Origin: Engelhardtia mirabilis
Lineage (GTDB): Bacteria; Planctomycetota; UBA1135; GCA-002686595
Direction: 5' to 3'
NCBI GenBank assembly: GCA_007751255.1
Contig: CP036296.1
Coordinates: forward strand, 558,001 to 622,000
Length of the DNA: 64,000 nt
In this document: positions 1-8,846 of the stretch, piece by piece
Layout of the letters: every line of letters starts with the position of its first letter
How positions within the stretch are numbered: position 1 is the stretch's first letter
Translations under genes and position numbers: made by a program
The notes under the pieces: model-generated
Databases searched by the model: none
What the model saw: the letters and a program-made list of their open reading frames with translations, nothing else
Told to the model about the DNA's origin: nothing

Positions 1-2739
1 GTGAGGCGTCAAACTGCGGCGATGATCGCGCAACGGCTCCTGCTCCTCGGCCCGCTCGTCGTCGGCCTCGTCTCTGTCCCCGCTTCGGCCCAGACTGACG
101 CCCAGGGCCCCCAGCCCTTGGAGTGGTATCTGCCGGCGGGCATCGCCTATGACGCGGACTTCCCTCGGCCCGAGTCCGTCCTCGGCTGGGGCGTGGGGGA
201 CTGGCACGTGCGGCACGATCAGCTCGTGGGCTGGTTCCGTGCGGTTGCTGAGGCCTCGCCGCGTTTCTCGCTCGAGACCTACGGCTACACCCACGAGCAG
301 CGGCCGCTGCTGCTCGCCACGGTGACGAGCCCCGCGAACCTGGCGCGGATCGACGAGATCCGTGAGGCGCACGTGAATGCCGTGCTCTCCGGTGACGAAG
401 CCTACGAAGGCCCGGAGGTCGTGTGGATGGGCTACAGCGTGCACGGCAACGAGTCGAGCGGCTCCAGCGCCGCCATGCTCTTCGCCTACCACCTGGCGGC
501 GGCGACGGGGCCCGAGATCGAGCGCTTCCTCGAGGACACGATCGTTCTGATCGACCCCTGTCTGAACCCGGACGGCCTCAGCCGCCACGCCCAGTGGGCC
601 AACTCCCACAAGGGGCGCAACCTTGTCGGCGATCCCGACCATCGCGAGCACCGCGAGGTTTGGCCGGGCGGGCGCACGAACCACTACTGGTTCGACTTGA
701 ACCGCGATTGGCTCCTCTTGACGCACCCCGAGTCGCGCGGGCGCCTGGCGAAGTTCCACGCGTGGATGCCCCAGGTCCTGACCGACTACCACGAGATGGG
801 GACCAATTCGACCTACTTCTTCCAGCCGGGGATCCCCAGTCGGCAGAACCCGCTCACGCCGGAGCGCAACCTCGAGTTGACGCGCGAGATCGCGACGTAC
901 CACGCGGACGCCCTCGACGAGCTGGGGAGCCTCTACTACACCGAAGAGAGCTTCGACGACTTCTACTACGGCAAGGGCTCGACCTACCCCGACCTCCACG
1001 GCGCGATCGGGATCCTGTTCGAGCAGGCCTCATCGCGCGGGCATTTCCAGGAGAACGACTTCGGCGGGATCAGCTTCCCGTTCACGATCCGCAACCAGTT
1101 CGTGACCAGCCTGTCGACCCTGGCGGCGGTGGACGGGATGCACGACTCGCTCTCCGGCTACCAGCGCGAGTTCTATCGCACGGCGCTAGAAGAGGCGGCG
1201 GCCCACGACGTGCGCGCCTACGTCTTCGGCGCGGCGGAGGATCCGGAGCGGACCTTCCGGATGGTGGACATCCTGCGGCGGCACGGTATCGAGGTGCGAC
1301 ACTTGGGGCGCGACTTGGACGCCGACGATGACGACGGCACCGCCTTCAGCGCCGACGGCTCCTACGTCGTCGACCTGCAACAGCCGCAGTTCCGGCTGAT
1401 TCGGGCCCTGTTCGAGACGCGCACGTCCTGGCCGGACAACACGTTCTACGACGTGTCGAGCTGGAACCTGCCCCTGTCCTTCAACGTGCCCTACCGGGCC
1501 CTGGACGCCGATGCCGCGATCGGCGAACTGATCGGGGCGCCGGCCGAGGAGGACTTCGCGCCGGGCGGTTCGGTGATCGGGGCCGAGCGGGTCGTGGCCT
1601 GGCTCTTCGAGTGGCACCACTACAACGCGCCCCGCGCCTTGAACCGCATGCTCGAGGCCGGCGTGCGCGCCCAGGTGGCGACGCGGCCGTTCAGCGTCGA
1701 GACCGGCGCGGGGCCGCGGGACTTCGACTACGGCACGATCGTCGTCCCGGTCGGCGTGCAGCGCCTGTCCCGCGACGAGCTGCGCGCCCTGGCCGACGCC
1801 GCGGCCGCCGACGGGCTCGAGGTCCACGCGGCCACGACCGGGCTGACCTTCGACGGGGTCGACCTGGGCAGCGGCTCGCTGAGTTCGCTCGAAGCGCCAC
1901 AGGCGCTGATGCTGGTGGGCAGCGGCGTGTCGTCCTACGAAGCCGGCGAGGTCTGGCACTACCTGGACACGCGCGTGGACATGGGTGTTTCGATGGTCGA
2001 GAAGGAAGCCTTCGGCGGCCTCGACCTGGAGCGCTACACGCACCTCTTGCTGGTCGCCGGCGCGACCGGGGGCTGGGGCGAGCGCGAAGAGAGCCGCGTG
2101 CGCGATTGGGTGCGCGGCGGCGGCGTGCTGGTGGCGACCAAGAGCTCTGGCGAGTGGGCGGCCGAGCACCTGATGGGCAACCGCGAGGACGAGCCGGACG
2201 ACGCTCCGAAGGCGAAGTCGGACGAGATCGCCGAGGGCGACGAGCCCGGCGACGACGCCACCGAGGACGAGGACGGCGAACCCGAGCCCAGCCCGCCGAT
2301 CTACGCCGACTACGAGGACCAGGCTGCGGTCAGCCGCGTGGCCGGGACGATCTTCCGCGCGCAGCTCGACACGACGCACCCGCTGTGCTTCGGGTTCGTG
2401 CGCGACGAGTTGCCGGTCTTCAAGAACTCCACTGCCGTCCTGCCCGAGAGCGAGGATCCCTTCGCGGTGCCCGTGCGCTACACGGACGCGCCCCTGGTCA
2501 GCGGCTATGCGTCCGATGAGAACGCCGAGAAGATCGCCGGCACGCCGGCCGTGCGCGCCGCTCGCCTGGGGGCCGGCACGGTCGTCGCGATGATCGACGA
2601 CCCCAACTTCCGCGGGGTCTGGTATGGCACCAACAAGCTCTACGCCAACGCGATCTTCTTTGGCGGGGCGATCAAGCGCACCGGTCCCCTGGACGACGCC
2701 GCCGACGACGGGGTCGACTCCCACGGCCACGGGCACTGA
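1..2739 (+). CDS. M14-family zinc metallopeptidase, secreted
   Basis: This is a 912-residue secreted zinc carboxypeptidase-like protein. A signal peptide is visible (basic start, hydrophobic stretch about 11-28, ASAQ near 31). The zinc site is seen as HGNE (His148, Glu151) and a downstream His264 in TDYHEMG, matching the HxxE...H ligand pattern of peptidase family M14. Conserved loops such as LNPDGLSRH and FDLNRDW lie between them. About 550 residues follow the catalytic domain, including an Asp/Glu-rich low-complexity stretch near 725-765 and a His-rich tail (HGHGH). It probably trims peptides outside the cytoplasm. The frame begins at the window edge with GTG at base 1; ATG at 22 is an equally good start, and the gene could extend upstream. 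The formyltransferase-like gene follows 17 nt later. Confidence 0.85.
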   Translation: MRRQTAAMIAQRLLLLGPLVVGLVSVPASAQTDAQGPQPLEWYLPAGIAYDADFPRPESVLGWGVGDWHVRHDQLVGWFRAVAEASPRFSLETYGYTHEQRPLLLATVTSPANLARIDEIREAHVNAVLSGDEAYEGPEVVWMGYSVHGNESSGSSAAMLFAYHLAAATGPEIERFLEDTIVLIDPCLNPDGLSRHAQWANSHKGRNLVGDPDHREHREVWPGGRTNHYWFDLNRDWLLLTHPESRGRLAKFHAWMPQVLTDYHEMGTNSTYFFQPGIPSRQNPLTPERNLELTREIATYHADALDELGSLYYTEESFDDFYYGKGSTYPDLHGAIGILFEQASSRGHFQENDFGGISFPFTIRNQFVTSLSTLAAVDGMHDSLSGYQREFYRTALEEAAAHDVRAYVFGAAEDPERTFRMVDILRRHGIEVRHLGRDLDADDDDGTAFSADGSYVVDLQQPQFRLIRALFETRTSWPDNTFYDVSSWNLPLSFNVPYRALDADAAIGELIGAPAEEDFAPGGSVIGAERVVAWLFEWHHYNAPRALNRMLEAGVRAQVATRPFSVETGAGPRDFDYGTIVVPVGVQRLSRDELRALADAAAADGLEVHAATTGLTFDGVDLGSGSLSSLEAPQALMLVGSGVSSYEAGEVWHYLDTRVDMGVSMVEKEAFGGLDLERYTHLLLVAGATGGWGEREESRVRDWVRGGGVLVATKSSGEWAAEHLMGNREDEPDDAPKAKSDEIAEGDEPGDDATEDEDGEPEPSPPIYADYEDQAAVSRVAGTIFRAQLDTTHPLCFGFVRDELPVFKNSTAVLPESEDPFAVPVRYTDAPLVSGYASDENAEKIAGTPAVRAARLGAGTVVAMIDDPNFRGVWYGTNKLYANAIFFGGAIKRTGPLDDAADDGVDSHGHGH

Positions 2740-2756
2740 CCCGCCGCCCCTCGACC

Positions 2757-3479
2757 ATGGACGCTCCGCGCTTCGCCTTCCTGGTGCTCGAGGAGCACCC
2801 CTATGGCCGCGAGATGCTGCGCCGCATCCTCGCGGCCGGCTTCGCGCCGGCGGTGGTCGTGGTCGAGTCGTCGGACGTCGCCGACGAGGAGCGCGAGAAG
2901 TTCCTGGTGCGCTGCGAGGGGCGTGAACTGGCCCCGACCATCGCCGAGCAGGCGGCGCAGGGCGGCATCCCCGTGGAGAGCCTGCCGGCCCACCGCAGCG
3001 CGGCCCTGATGGGCCTGCTCGGTGACGAGCCCCTGGACCTGATGGTCCTGGGCGGCACGCGCATCATCCGCGGCGCGATCCTCGACCACCCGGCCCACGG
3101 CGTGGTCAACAGCCACCCGGGGCTCCTGCCCGATTGCCGCGGCTCGGCTTCGCCGGCCTGGTCGGTGTTCCACGACATCCCGGTCGGTGCGTCGACGCAC
3201 TTCTGCGATCGGGGCATCGACACCGGCGACCTCTTGCTGCGGCGCGAGTTCCCGGTGCGGCGCGGCATGACCTACGAGGACCTGTGCCACGGAACCCTGG
3301 TGCTCGCCGGGGCGCTGATGGCCGAGGCCCTGACCGCCTACCGCGAAGACCGCTGGCCGCAGCTGCGCCGCCCCCAGGGGGAGTCGCCCTGGCCGACCTT
3401 CAAGAACGCGCCCGACGAGGTGCTCGAGGTGGTACGGACCAAGCTCGCCGACCAAACCTATGGCTGCTATGTCGACTGA
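2757..3479 (+). CDS. Formyltransferase-fold protein (formyl_trans_N)
   Basis: This 240-residue protein has the formyltransferase N-terminal fold shared by methionyl-tRNA formyltransferase and GAR transformylase. The catalytic triad is visible as Asn118 and His120 in VVNSHPGLLPDCRG and Asp155 in DRGIDTGDLL. It lacks the C-terminal tRNA-binding domain of Fmt (usually over 300 residues), so it is unlikely to be the housekeeping Fmt. A role in formylating an amino sugar or other small molecule is inference. It lies between an M14 peptidase and a cupin gene on the same strand. Its 3' end carries a repeated motif that recurs 112 nt downstream (see the repeat entry). Confidence 0.75.
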   Translation: MDAPRFAFLVLEEHPYGREMLRRILAAGFAPAVVVVESSDVADEEREKFLVRCEGRELAPTIAEQAAQGGIPVESLPAHRSAALMGLLGDEPLDLMVLGGTRIIRGAILDHPAHGVVNSHPGLLPDCRGSASPAWSVFHDIPVGASTHFCDRGIDTGDLLLRREFPVRRGMTYEDLCHGTLVLAGALMAEALTAYREDRWPQLRRPQGESPWPTFKNAPDEVLEVVRTKLADQTYGCYVD

Positions 3480-3591
3480 TTCGGGATTCCTCGGAGACGT
3501 CGTTCAGTCGGCCGGGGACTTCGACGCCGGATGGGGCGTCGAGTGGCGCGTCGAACTCGCGGCGCAGACCCATGGCTGCCATGCCGATTGA
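3453..3591 (+). repeat. Imperfect direct repeat at a gene junction
   Basis: A 27-nt segment (3453-3479) recurs at 3565-3591 with 22/27 identity, and all differences are transitions. Both copies end in TGA and contain ATGGCTGC-ATG in the +1 frame. Copy 1 encodes the formyltransferase tail QTYGCYVD-stop. In its +1 frame it opens a 43-codon ORF (3460-3591) starting MAAMSTD and ending QTHGCHAD-stop in copy 2. Copy 2 in turn carries the ATG of the cupin gene, which starts MAAMPID. The 43-codon ORF may be a degraded gene remnant or a small gene; nothing else supports it as coding. Confidence 0.6.
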
Positions 3592-4663
3592 CGAGCACTT
3601 CCACGGCGAGGTGGTGCTGCCCGCAGGTGACCTCGACGCCAGCCTGGCCTTCTTCACGGGCGAGCTGGGCTTCGCCCTGGACACGATCTTCCCCGCCGAC
3701 GCGCCGCGCTCGGCGATCCTCGTCGGCCACGGCCTGCGGCTGCGGCTGGAGCGCGACTTCGACGGGGCGGCGGGGACGCTGCGGCTCCGTTGCGCGCCCG
3801 GAGCGGCGCGCCGCACGGTGGCGCCGGGCGGCACCGTCGTGGAGCTGGTGGAAGTCCGCGAACCCGCGCCTCCGCGCCTCGCGCCGCGGGTGCAGATCCA
3901 CCGCGCGGCCGGCGACGACTGGGGCAGGGGCCGAGCCGGCATGGCCTACCGCGACCTCCTGCCCGGGCGCCTGGGCGGCGGCCTGATCGCCTCGCAGATC
4001 CGCATCGCGCAGGGTGGCCCGGTGCCCGACTACGTGCACTTCCACGAGATCGCGTTCCAGATGATCTACTGCCGCCGCGGCTGGGTGCGCGTGGCTTACG
4101 AGGACCAGGGCGAGCCCTTCGTGATGCAGGCCGGCGACGCGGTGTTGCAGCCGCCGCGCATTCGCCACCGGGTGCTCGAGTCCGGCGATGGACTGGAGGT
4201 GATCGAGCTGACCTGTCCGGCGGAGCACCCGACACGCGCCGACCGCTCGCTCGAGCTGCCCACGGACGAACTCGATCCCGAGCGCGACTTCGGAGGCCAG
4301 CGCTTCGCGCGGCACCTGGCGGCCGATTCCACTTTGCAAGCGTGGCGCGGCGGCGCCTTCGCGGCGCGAGACCTGGGCCTGGGCGCCGCCACCGGCGACG
4401 TGGTCCAGGCCGTTGTCGCGCGCAGCACCGGCGCCGCCACCCCGTCCGCTGCCTCCGACCGACACACCTTCCTCTTCGTCCTCGCCGGCTCGGCCGAGTT
4501 GCTACTCGACGGCAGTGGCCACGAGACCCTGTCCGAGGACGACGCCGTGTCCCTGCCCCCTGGCTGCGTCCATCGAGTCGTCGCCACCGCGCCCGACCTC
4601 GAGCTGCTCGAAGTGCGCCTCGCCGTGGACGGCGACGGCACCCTGCGCCCTCCGCGGCCGTGA
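3572..4663 (+). CDS. VOC-like / double cupin-domain protein
   Basis: This is a predicted cytoplasmic protein of 363 residues. The N-terminal part (about 8-70) looks like a glyoxalase/VOC half-domain (VLPAGDLDASLAFFTGELGF). Two cupin barrels follow: one around HFHEIAFQMIYCRRGWVRV through LQPPRIRHRV, and one around HTFLFVLAGSAELLLDG through LPPGCVHRV. The His-rich motifs suggest metal binding. The family fits a dioxygenase or isomerase on a small polar metabolite, but the substrate cannot be read from sequence. ATG 3572 is chosen because homology-like sequence begins right after it; ATG 3581 is an alternative. The start codon lies inside the repeated junction, and the PLP decarboxylase gene follows 26 nt downstream. 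Confidence 0.7.
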   Translation: MAAMPIDEHFHGEVVLPAGDLDASLAFFTGELGFALDTIFPADAPRSAILVGHGLRLRLERDFDGAAGTLRLRCAPGAARRTVAPGGTVVELVEVREPAPPRLAPRVQIHRAAGDDWGRGRAGMAYRDLLPGRLGGGLIASQIRIAQGGPVPDYVHFHEIAFQMIYCRRGWVRVAYEDQGEPFVMQAGDAVLQPPRIRHRVLESGDGLEVIELTCPAEHPTRADRSLELPTDELDPERDFGGQRFARHLAADSTLQAWRGGAFAARDLGLGAATGDVVQAVVARSTGAATPSAASDRHTFLFVLAGSAELLLDGSGHETLSEDDAVSLPPGCVHRVVATAPDLELLEVRLAVDGDGTLRPPRP

Positions 4664-4689
4664 ACTCACGCCCGCCAACCGCGACCGCC

Positions 4690-6129
4690 ATGAGCGACAT
4701 CGACGCCTACGACCCCGAGGCCTTCCGCGCGGCCGGCCACCGCTTGATCGACGGCTTGGCCGACCACCTGGTGCGTGCCGGGGGTCGCGATTGCCCGGCG
4801 ATCTCCAACGTCGCGCCCGAGCGCATGCTGGAGGAGCTGCCGGCGCGCTTCCCCGCGGGCCCCGGTGGGGACGTGGTCATGCGGCTGCTCGAGGTCGTCC
4901 GGCGCTCCACTGCCGTGCACCATCCCGGTTACGTCGGGCACCAGGTCTCAACGCCCCTGCCCCAGGCCGCGTTGGCGGAGCTGACCAGCGCGCTGATCAA
5001 CAACGGCATGGCCATCTACGAGATGGGCCAGATGCAGACGGTGATGGAGCGCCACGTGGTCGCCTGGATGTGCGGCGTGCTCGGCTTCGGCGATGGTTCC
5101 GGCGGGATCCTGACCCACGGCGGTTCCCTGGGCAACCTGACCGCCCTGCTGGCCGCGCGCCAGGCCCGCGCCGGCCACGACATCTGGACCGAGGGCACCC
5201 AGCAACCCCTGGCGCTGCTCGCCTCCGACCAGGCGCACTACTGCATCGACCGCGCGGCGCGGATCATGGGTTGGGGCGCGGGCGGCTCGATCGCGGTGCC
5301 GACCGACGGGCGCTTCCGCATGGGGATCGACGAGCTGGAGCGCAGCCACCGGCGCGCGGTCGACGAGGGCCGGCGCGTGGTGGCCGTGGTCGCGAGCTGC
5401 TGCTCCACGGCCACGGGCAGCTTCGATCCCGTGGACGCGATCGCCGACTTCTGCGCCGAGCACGACCTGTGGCTGCACGTGGACGGTGCCCACGGCGCGT
5501 CCTTCGCCCTCTCGGAGCGCACCCGCGACCGCCTGCGCGGCGTCGAACGCGCGGACTCGGTGGTCTGGGATCTGCACAAGATGATGGCCCTGCCGTCGCT
5601 CAACACGGCGGTGTTGTTCCGCGACGGGCGGCGTTCCTACGAGGCCTTCGCCCAACAGGCCAGTTACCTGTTCGACGACACCGATCCGGGCAGCGAGTGG
5701 TTCAACGTCGGGCGGCGCACCATGGAGTGCACCAAGCGCGCGCTCGGGGTCACGGCCTACTGCATGCTCGAGGCCTACGGGACGGCGCACTTCGCGCGCC
5801 ACGTCGAGCGGCTGATGGAGTTGACCCACCGGCTCGAGGCGCTGGTCGTCGCCGCGGCGGACTTCGAGCTCGCCGTCGAGCCCGAGGCCAACATCCTCTG
5901 CTTCCGGCACGTGCCCCCGGGTTTCGACCAGGATCTGGACGGACTGCAGGCCCGGATCCGTCGGCGAGTGCTGGACAATGGCCGCTACTACCTGGTGCAG
6001 ACGCGCTTGCGCGGCCGGCTCTGGCTGCGGACGAGTCTGATGAACCCGAACACGACCGAGGACGACCTCGAGGGGCTCCTGGACGAAATCCGCGCCACAG
6101 CCGCGAATCGCGGCCACCGCCTAGACTGA
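4690..6129 (+). CDS. PLP-dependent group II decarboxylase (aromatic-amino-acid/glutamate decarboxylase family)
   Basis: This 479-residue protein has the length and motifs of group II pyridoxal-5'-phosphate decarboxylases. His183 (DQAHYCIDRAA) is the ring-stacking residue, Asp265 lies in LHVDGAHGAS, and the Schiff-base lysine is Lys297 in VVWDLHKMMALPS. The family usually has D-x-HK, here DLHK. The phosphate-binding loop THGGSLGNL is present near 142-150. It probably decarboxylates an amino acid or acts on a related amine substrate; the substrate is not predictable. It is the last gene of a four-gene + strand run, next to the cupin protein, which suggests a shared small-molecule pathway (inference). 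Confidence 0.85.
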   Translation: MSDIDAYDPEAFRAAGHRLIDGLADHLVRAGGRDCPAISNVAPERMLEELPARFPAGPGGDVVMRLLEVVRRSTAVHHPGYVGHQVSTPLPQAALAELTSALINNGMAIYEMGQMQTVMERHVVAWMCGVLGFGDGSGGILTHGGSLGNLTALLAARQARAGHDIWTEGTQQPLALLASDQAHYCIDRAARIMGWGAGGSIAVPTDGRFRMGIDELERSHRRAVDEGRRVVAVVASCCSTATGSFDPVDAIADFCAEHDLWLHVDGAHGASFALSERTRDRLRGVERADSVVWDLHKMMALPSLNTAVLFRDGRRSYEAFAQQASYLFDDTDPGSEWFNVGRRTMECTKRALGVTAYCMLEAYGTAHFARHVERLMELTHRLEALVVAAADFELAVEPEANILCFRHVPPGFDQDLDGLQARIRRRVLDNGRYYLVQTRLRGRLWLRTSLMNPNTTEDDLEGLLDEIRATAANRGHRLD

Positions 6130-6156
6130 GCGTCCACCCGTTCCCCGGACCGACCC

Positions 6157-8622
6157 ATGCTCGCGGCCCTGCTGCTCTGCGCCCAACTCAACCAACCGCC
6201 CTGGGCGCCAGCGATCAACGAGCCGCCGGTGATCGGGCCCGCGGTCAATCCGGGCGACGTTCCGATGGAGAGCGTCTTCGCCGACCCCGACGCCGGGGAC
6301 GCGCACCTGGCCAGCGATTGGGAGCTGTGGACCGTGGTGCCGTTCGCCCTGGCGTGGACCTACACGGGCGCTGCCGGTTTCGCCGCTACCAACGCTGCCC
6401 TCGGCGACGGCTCGTTCGTGGGCAGCCATGCCGGCGCCGGCACGCTGTTCGACGACACGACCTACCTGCTGCGCGTGCGCCACCGCGACGACAGCGGCGA
6501 TCCGGCCACCGAGTGGAGCCCTTGGGCTTCGCGCGCCTTCACCACCGGCTCGGCCCAGGACTGGTTCCCGCTGGAGCTGAAGGACGTGCTCGACGCGCCC
6601 GGGCACCAGTGGACCCGGGCCGCGGACGGTGCGGCGGTGGACCTGCCCGGCGGGGCGGTTCCGCCGAGCCTCGCGCTCGAAGCCTCGCTCACCCTCGGGC
6701 TGCTGACGGTCACCGGCAGTGGCGGCCCAGACCTCGTCTCGAATCCCCCGCCCCTCCCAGCGGCCGGACCGGTGCGCGCGCGGCTGAACGGGGGCGCCAA
6801 CGGCTTGGTCTTGCCGGAGACGGACCTCGAGCTGCACGCCCCCGGCTGCGAAAAGCACGTCCTGCTCCTGCCCGCGGTGAACCTGCAACCCTTCGAGCAG
6901 GCGATCTTCTGGTTCTCGGACGACGGCGTGTCCTTCGAGGCCACCGCCTTCCAGACCGCGCCTGTCTTCATCCAGCCCGCGCGCCTGCCGGAGCCGCCCT
7001 GGATCGTCGAGCAGTCGGGCTTCGTGGTCGAGGAGGTCGCGACCGGACTGGCCCTGCCGGTGGACATCGCCTTCGTGCCCGCGCCCGGGCCGGCGCCGGA
7101 TGACGTCCTGTTCTACGTCTCCGAGCTGTACGGCACGATCCGCACCGTGACGCGCGACGGTAGCGTCGGGACCTACGCCGCGAACCTGCTCAACTACGAC
7201 CCGGGTGGACTCTTCCCCGGCAGTGGGGAGCAGGGCGTGACCGGCCTGGCGGTGGATCCGATCACGGGCGACGTGTTCGCGTCGATGCTGTACGACACCG
7301 GCCTGGGCACCCCTTGGAACCCGGTGCACTACCCCAAGGTCGTGCGCTTCACGAGCCTCGACGGCGGTCGCACGGCCGCGAGCCAGCAGGCGATCCTGGA
7401 CTTCGTGGGTGAGGTCCAGGGCCAGTCGCACCAGATCTCGAACCTCACCATCGCCGACGACGGGCGGCTGTTCGTGCACATGGGCGACGGCTTCGCCTCG
7501 GCCACGGCCATGGACCTGTCGTCCTTCCGCGGCAAGCTCCTGCGCGCCGAGCTCGACGGCAGCCCGGCGGCGGACAACCCCTACTTCGACGCCGGCGACG
7601 GCATCGACGCCCGCGACTACGTGTGGGCGTCCGGGGTCCGCAATCCCTTCGGCGGCGACCTGCGCTTCGCCGACGGCAACCTCTATGTGGTCGAGAACGG
7701 TCCCTGGCAGGACCGGCTGGCGCGGATCACGCCGGGCCTCGACCTGGGCTGGGACGGCAACGGCACGTCCATGGCCATCAACGCCCTGTGGAACTGGTTC
7801 CCCGCGCGCGCGCCGGTGGACATGGCCTTCGCCCAGGCGACGACCTTCGGCGGCGGCGGCTTCCCACCTGCAAAGTGGGACCGCGCCTTCGTCAGCCTGT
7901 CGGGGCCGACCTACCTGAAGGGGCCCCAGGACGGCGCGAAGCGGATCGATGAGTTCCTGCTGAACGGTGTCGGCGCGGTGGTGGGGGAGCCGGTGACGCT
8001 GGTGAGCTACGCGGGGATGGGCCACGGCTCGATCGCCGGCCTGGCCTTCGGTCCCGACGGGCTGTACTTCTCGACGCTCTATCCCGAAGCGACGGCCGCG
8101 GGGCCGACGGGGGTCGGAGCGTCGATCCTGCGCGTGCGTTACGAGGGCGTCGTCGACTGCAACGGCAACGGGCAGGCGGACGACTGCGACATCGCGTTGG
8201 GGTCGAGCGCTGACTGCAACGGCGACGGGGTGCCGGACGAGTGCCAGGTGGGGCTCGCGGTCGTGCGGTCGGGAGAGCCCGCAAACCCCGCGGCCCTCGC
8301 GGTCGGGTCGACTGGACCGCCGGTGATCGGAGGGGTTTGGCGCCCGCTGGTGGACAACGCGCTCGTGCTGCAGGGGGCGGTGACGGACGTGTTGGCCTTG
8401 ACGGCGAAGGGGCTCAACGTGCCCACGCCGTTCGGGACGCTCTTGTGTGATTTGAGCGGCGCGACCCTGTCGTTCATCACAGCGCCGGGCGTGCCCTTCG
8501 CCGTGACCGTGCCGAGCGACTGCGCGCTGATCGGCGTGGGCTTGAGCGCGCAGGCAGTCGCGGTGGGGGCGCTGGGGGAGTTGGCCCTGACCAACGCGCT
8601 CGATCTGACGATTGGATCCTGA
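6157..8622 (+). CDS. Secreted PQQ-type glucose/sorbosone dehydrogenase-like protein
   Basis: This is an 821-residue protein with a short N-terminal hydrophobic start. A fibronectin-like region lies at about 20-130. A beta-propeller of the glucose/sorbosone dehydrogenase type follows at about 290-665, with typical phrases such as VTGLAVDPITGDVF, DYVWASGVRNPFGG and GSIAGLAFGPDGLYFS. Next come two DCNGNGQADDCD / DCNGDGVPDEC motifs, the planctomycete calcium-loop-like linker. The last 120 residues carry the secreted C-terminal domain seen in other proteins here (GGVWRPLVDNAL, ending LTNALDLTIGS). It presumably acts or is displayed outside the cytoplasm. Whether it is catalytically active is not clear. 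It ends 2 nt before a large palindromic element. Confidence 0.75.
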   Translation: MLAALLLCAQLNQPPWAPAINEPPVIGPAVNPGDVPMESVFADPDAGDAHLASDWELWTVVPFALAWTYTGAAGFAATNAALGDGSFVGSHAGAGTLFDDTTYLLRVRHRDDSGDPATEWSPWASRAFTTGSAQDWFPLELKDVLDAPGHQWTRAADGAAVDLPGGAVPPSLALEASLTLGLLTVTGSGGPDLVSNPPPLPAAGPVRARLNGGANGLVLPETDLELHAPGCEKHVLLLPAVNLQPFEQAIFWFSDDGVSFEATAFQTAPVFIQPARLPEPPWIVEQSGFVVEEVATGLALPVDIAFVPAPGPAPDDVLFYVSELYGTIRTVTRDGSVGTYAANLLNYDPGGLFPGSGEQGVTGLAVDPITGDVFASMLYDTGLGTPWNPVHYPKVVRFTSLDGGRTAASQQAILDFVGEVQGQSHQISNLTIADDGRLFVHMGDGFASATAMDLSSFRGKLLRAELDGSPAADNPYFDAGDGIDARDYVWASGVRNPFGGDLRFADGNLYVVENGPWQDRLARITPGLDLGWDGNGTSMAINALWNWFPARAPVDMAFAQATTFGGGGFPPAKWDRAFVSLSGPTYLKGPQDGAKRIDEFLLNGVGAVVGEPVTLVSYAGMGHGSIAGLAFGPDGLYFSTLYPEATAAGPTGVGASILRVRYEGVVDCNGNGQADDCDIALGSSADCNGDGVPDECQVGLAVVRSGEPANPAALAVGSTGPPVIGGVWRPLVDNALVLQGAVTDVLALTAKGLNVPTPFGTLLCDLSGATLSFITAPGVPFAVTVPSDCALIGVGLSAQAVAVGALGELALTNALDLTIGS

Positions 8623-8624
8623 CT

Positions 8625-8827
8625 GTGGGCGTACGGTGCCGTGGGCGTACGGTGCCGGTGGGCGTACGGTGCCGGTGGGCGTACGGTGGGCGTACGGTGC
8701 CGGGACCATTTGTCCCAACTGCGTCCCGCGGCGCTGCGATTCGCAGCGCCGCGGGACGCAGTTGGGACAAATGGTCCCGGCACCGTACGCCCACCGGCAC
8801 CGTACGCCCACGGCACCGTACGCCCAC
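8625..8827. repeat. Large palindromic intergenic element, copy 1
   Basis: The core is a perfect 54-bp inverted repeat (8686-8739 and 8741-8794) around a single centre base at 8740. It contains nested GGGACCATTTGTCCC-like hairpins. It is flanked by repeated 16-17 nt units of GTGGGCGTACGGTGCC: five on the left, one of them truncated, and three inverted on the right. It begins just after the TGA of the upstream gene and fills most of the convergent gap. The 109-bp core is identical to the copy at 11520-11628. A REP/BIME-type element or strong bidirectional terminator are the likely explanations. Confidence 0.95.
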
Positions 8828-8846
8828 ACCTACCCACGGAATCTCG

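Noticed and set aside
2757-3479. Housekeeping methionyl-tRNA formyltransferase (fmt)
   Set aside because: The protein is only 240 residues and lacks the C-terminal tRNA-binding domain, and no def gene is adjacent.
8625-8700. CRISPR-like array of GTGGGCGTACGGTGCC units
   Set aside because: Units are directly abutting with no spacers, and they are mirrored on the other side of a palindrome.
6121-8829. A ~900-codon open frame on the minus strand opposite the sugar-dehydrogenase gene
   Set aside because: It is the GC-rich shadow of a gene with clear domains. Its translation is Arg/Gly/Ala/His-rich without any motif, and it runs through the palindromic element.
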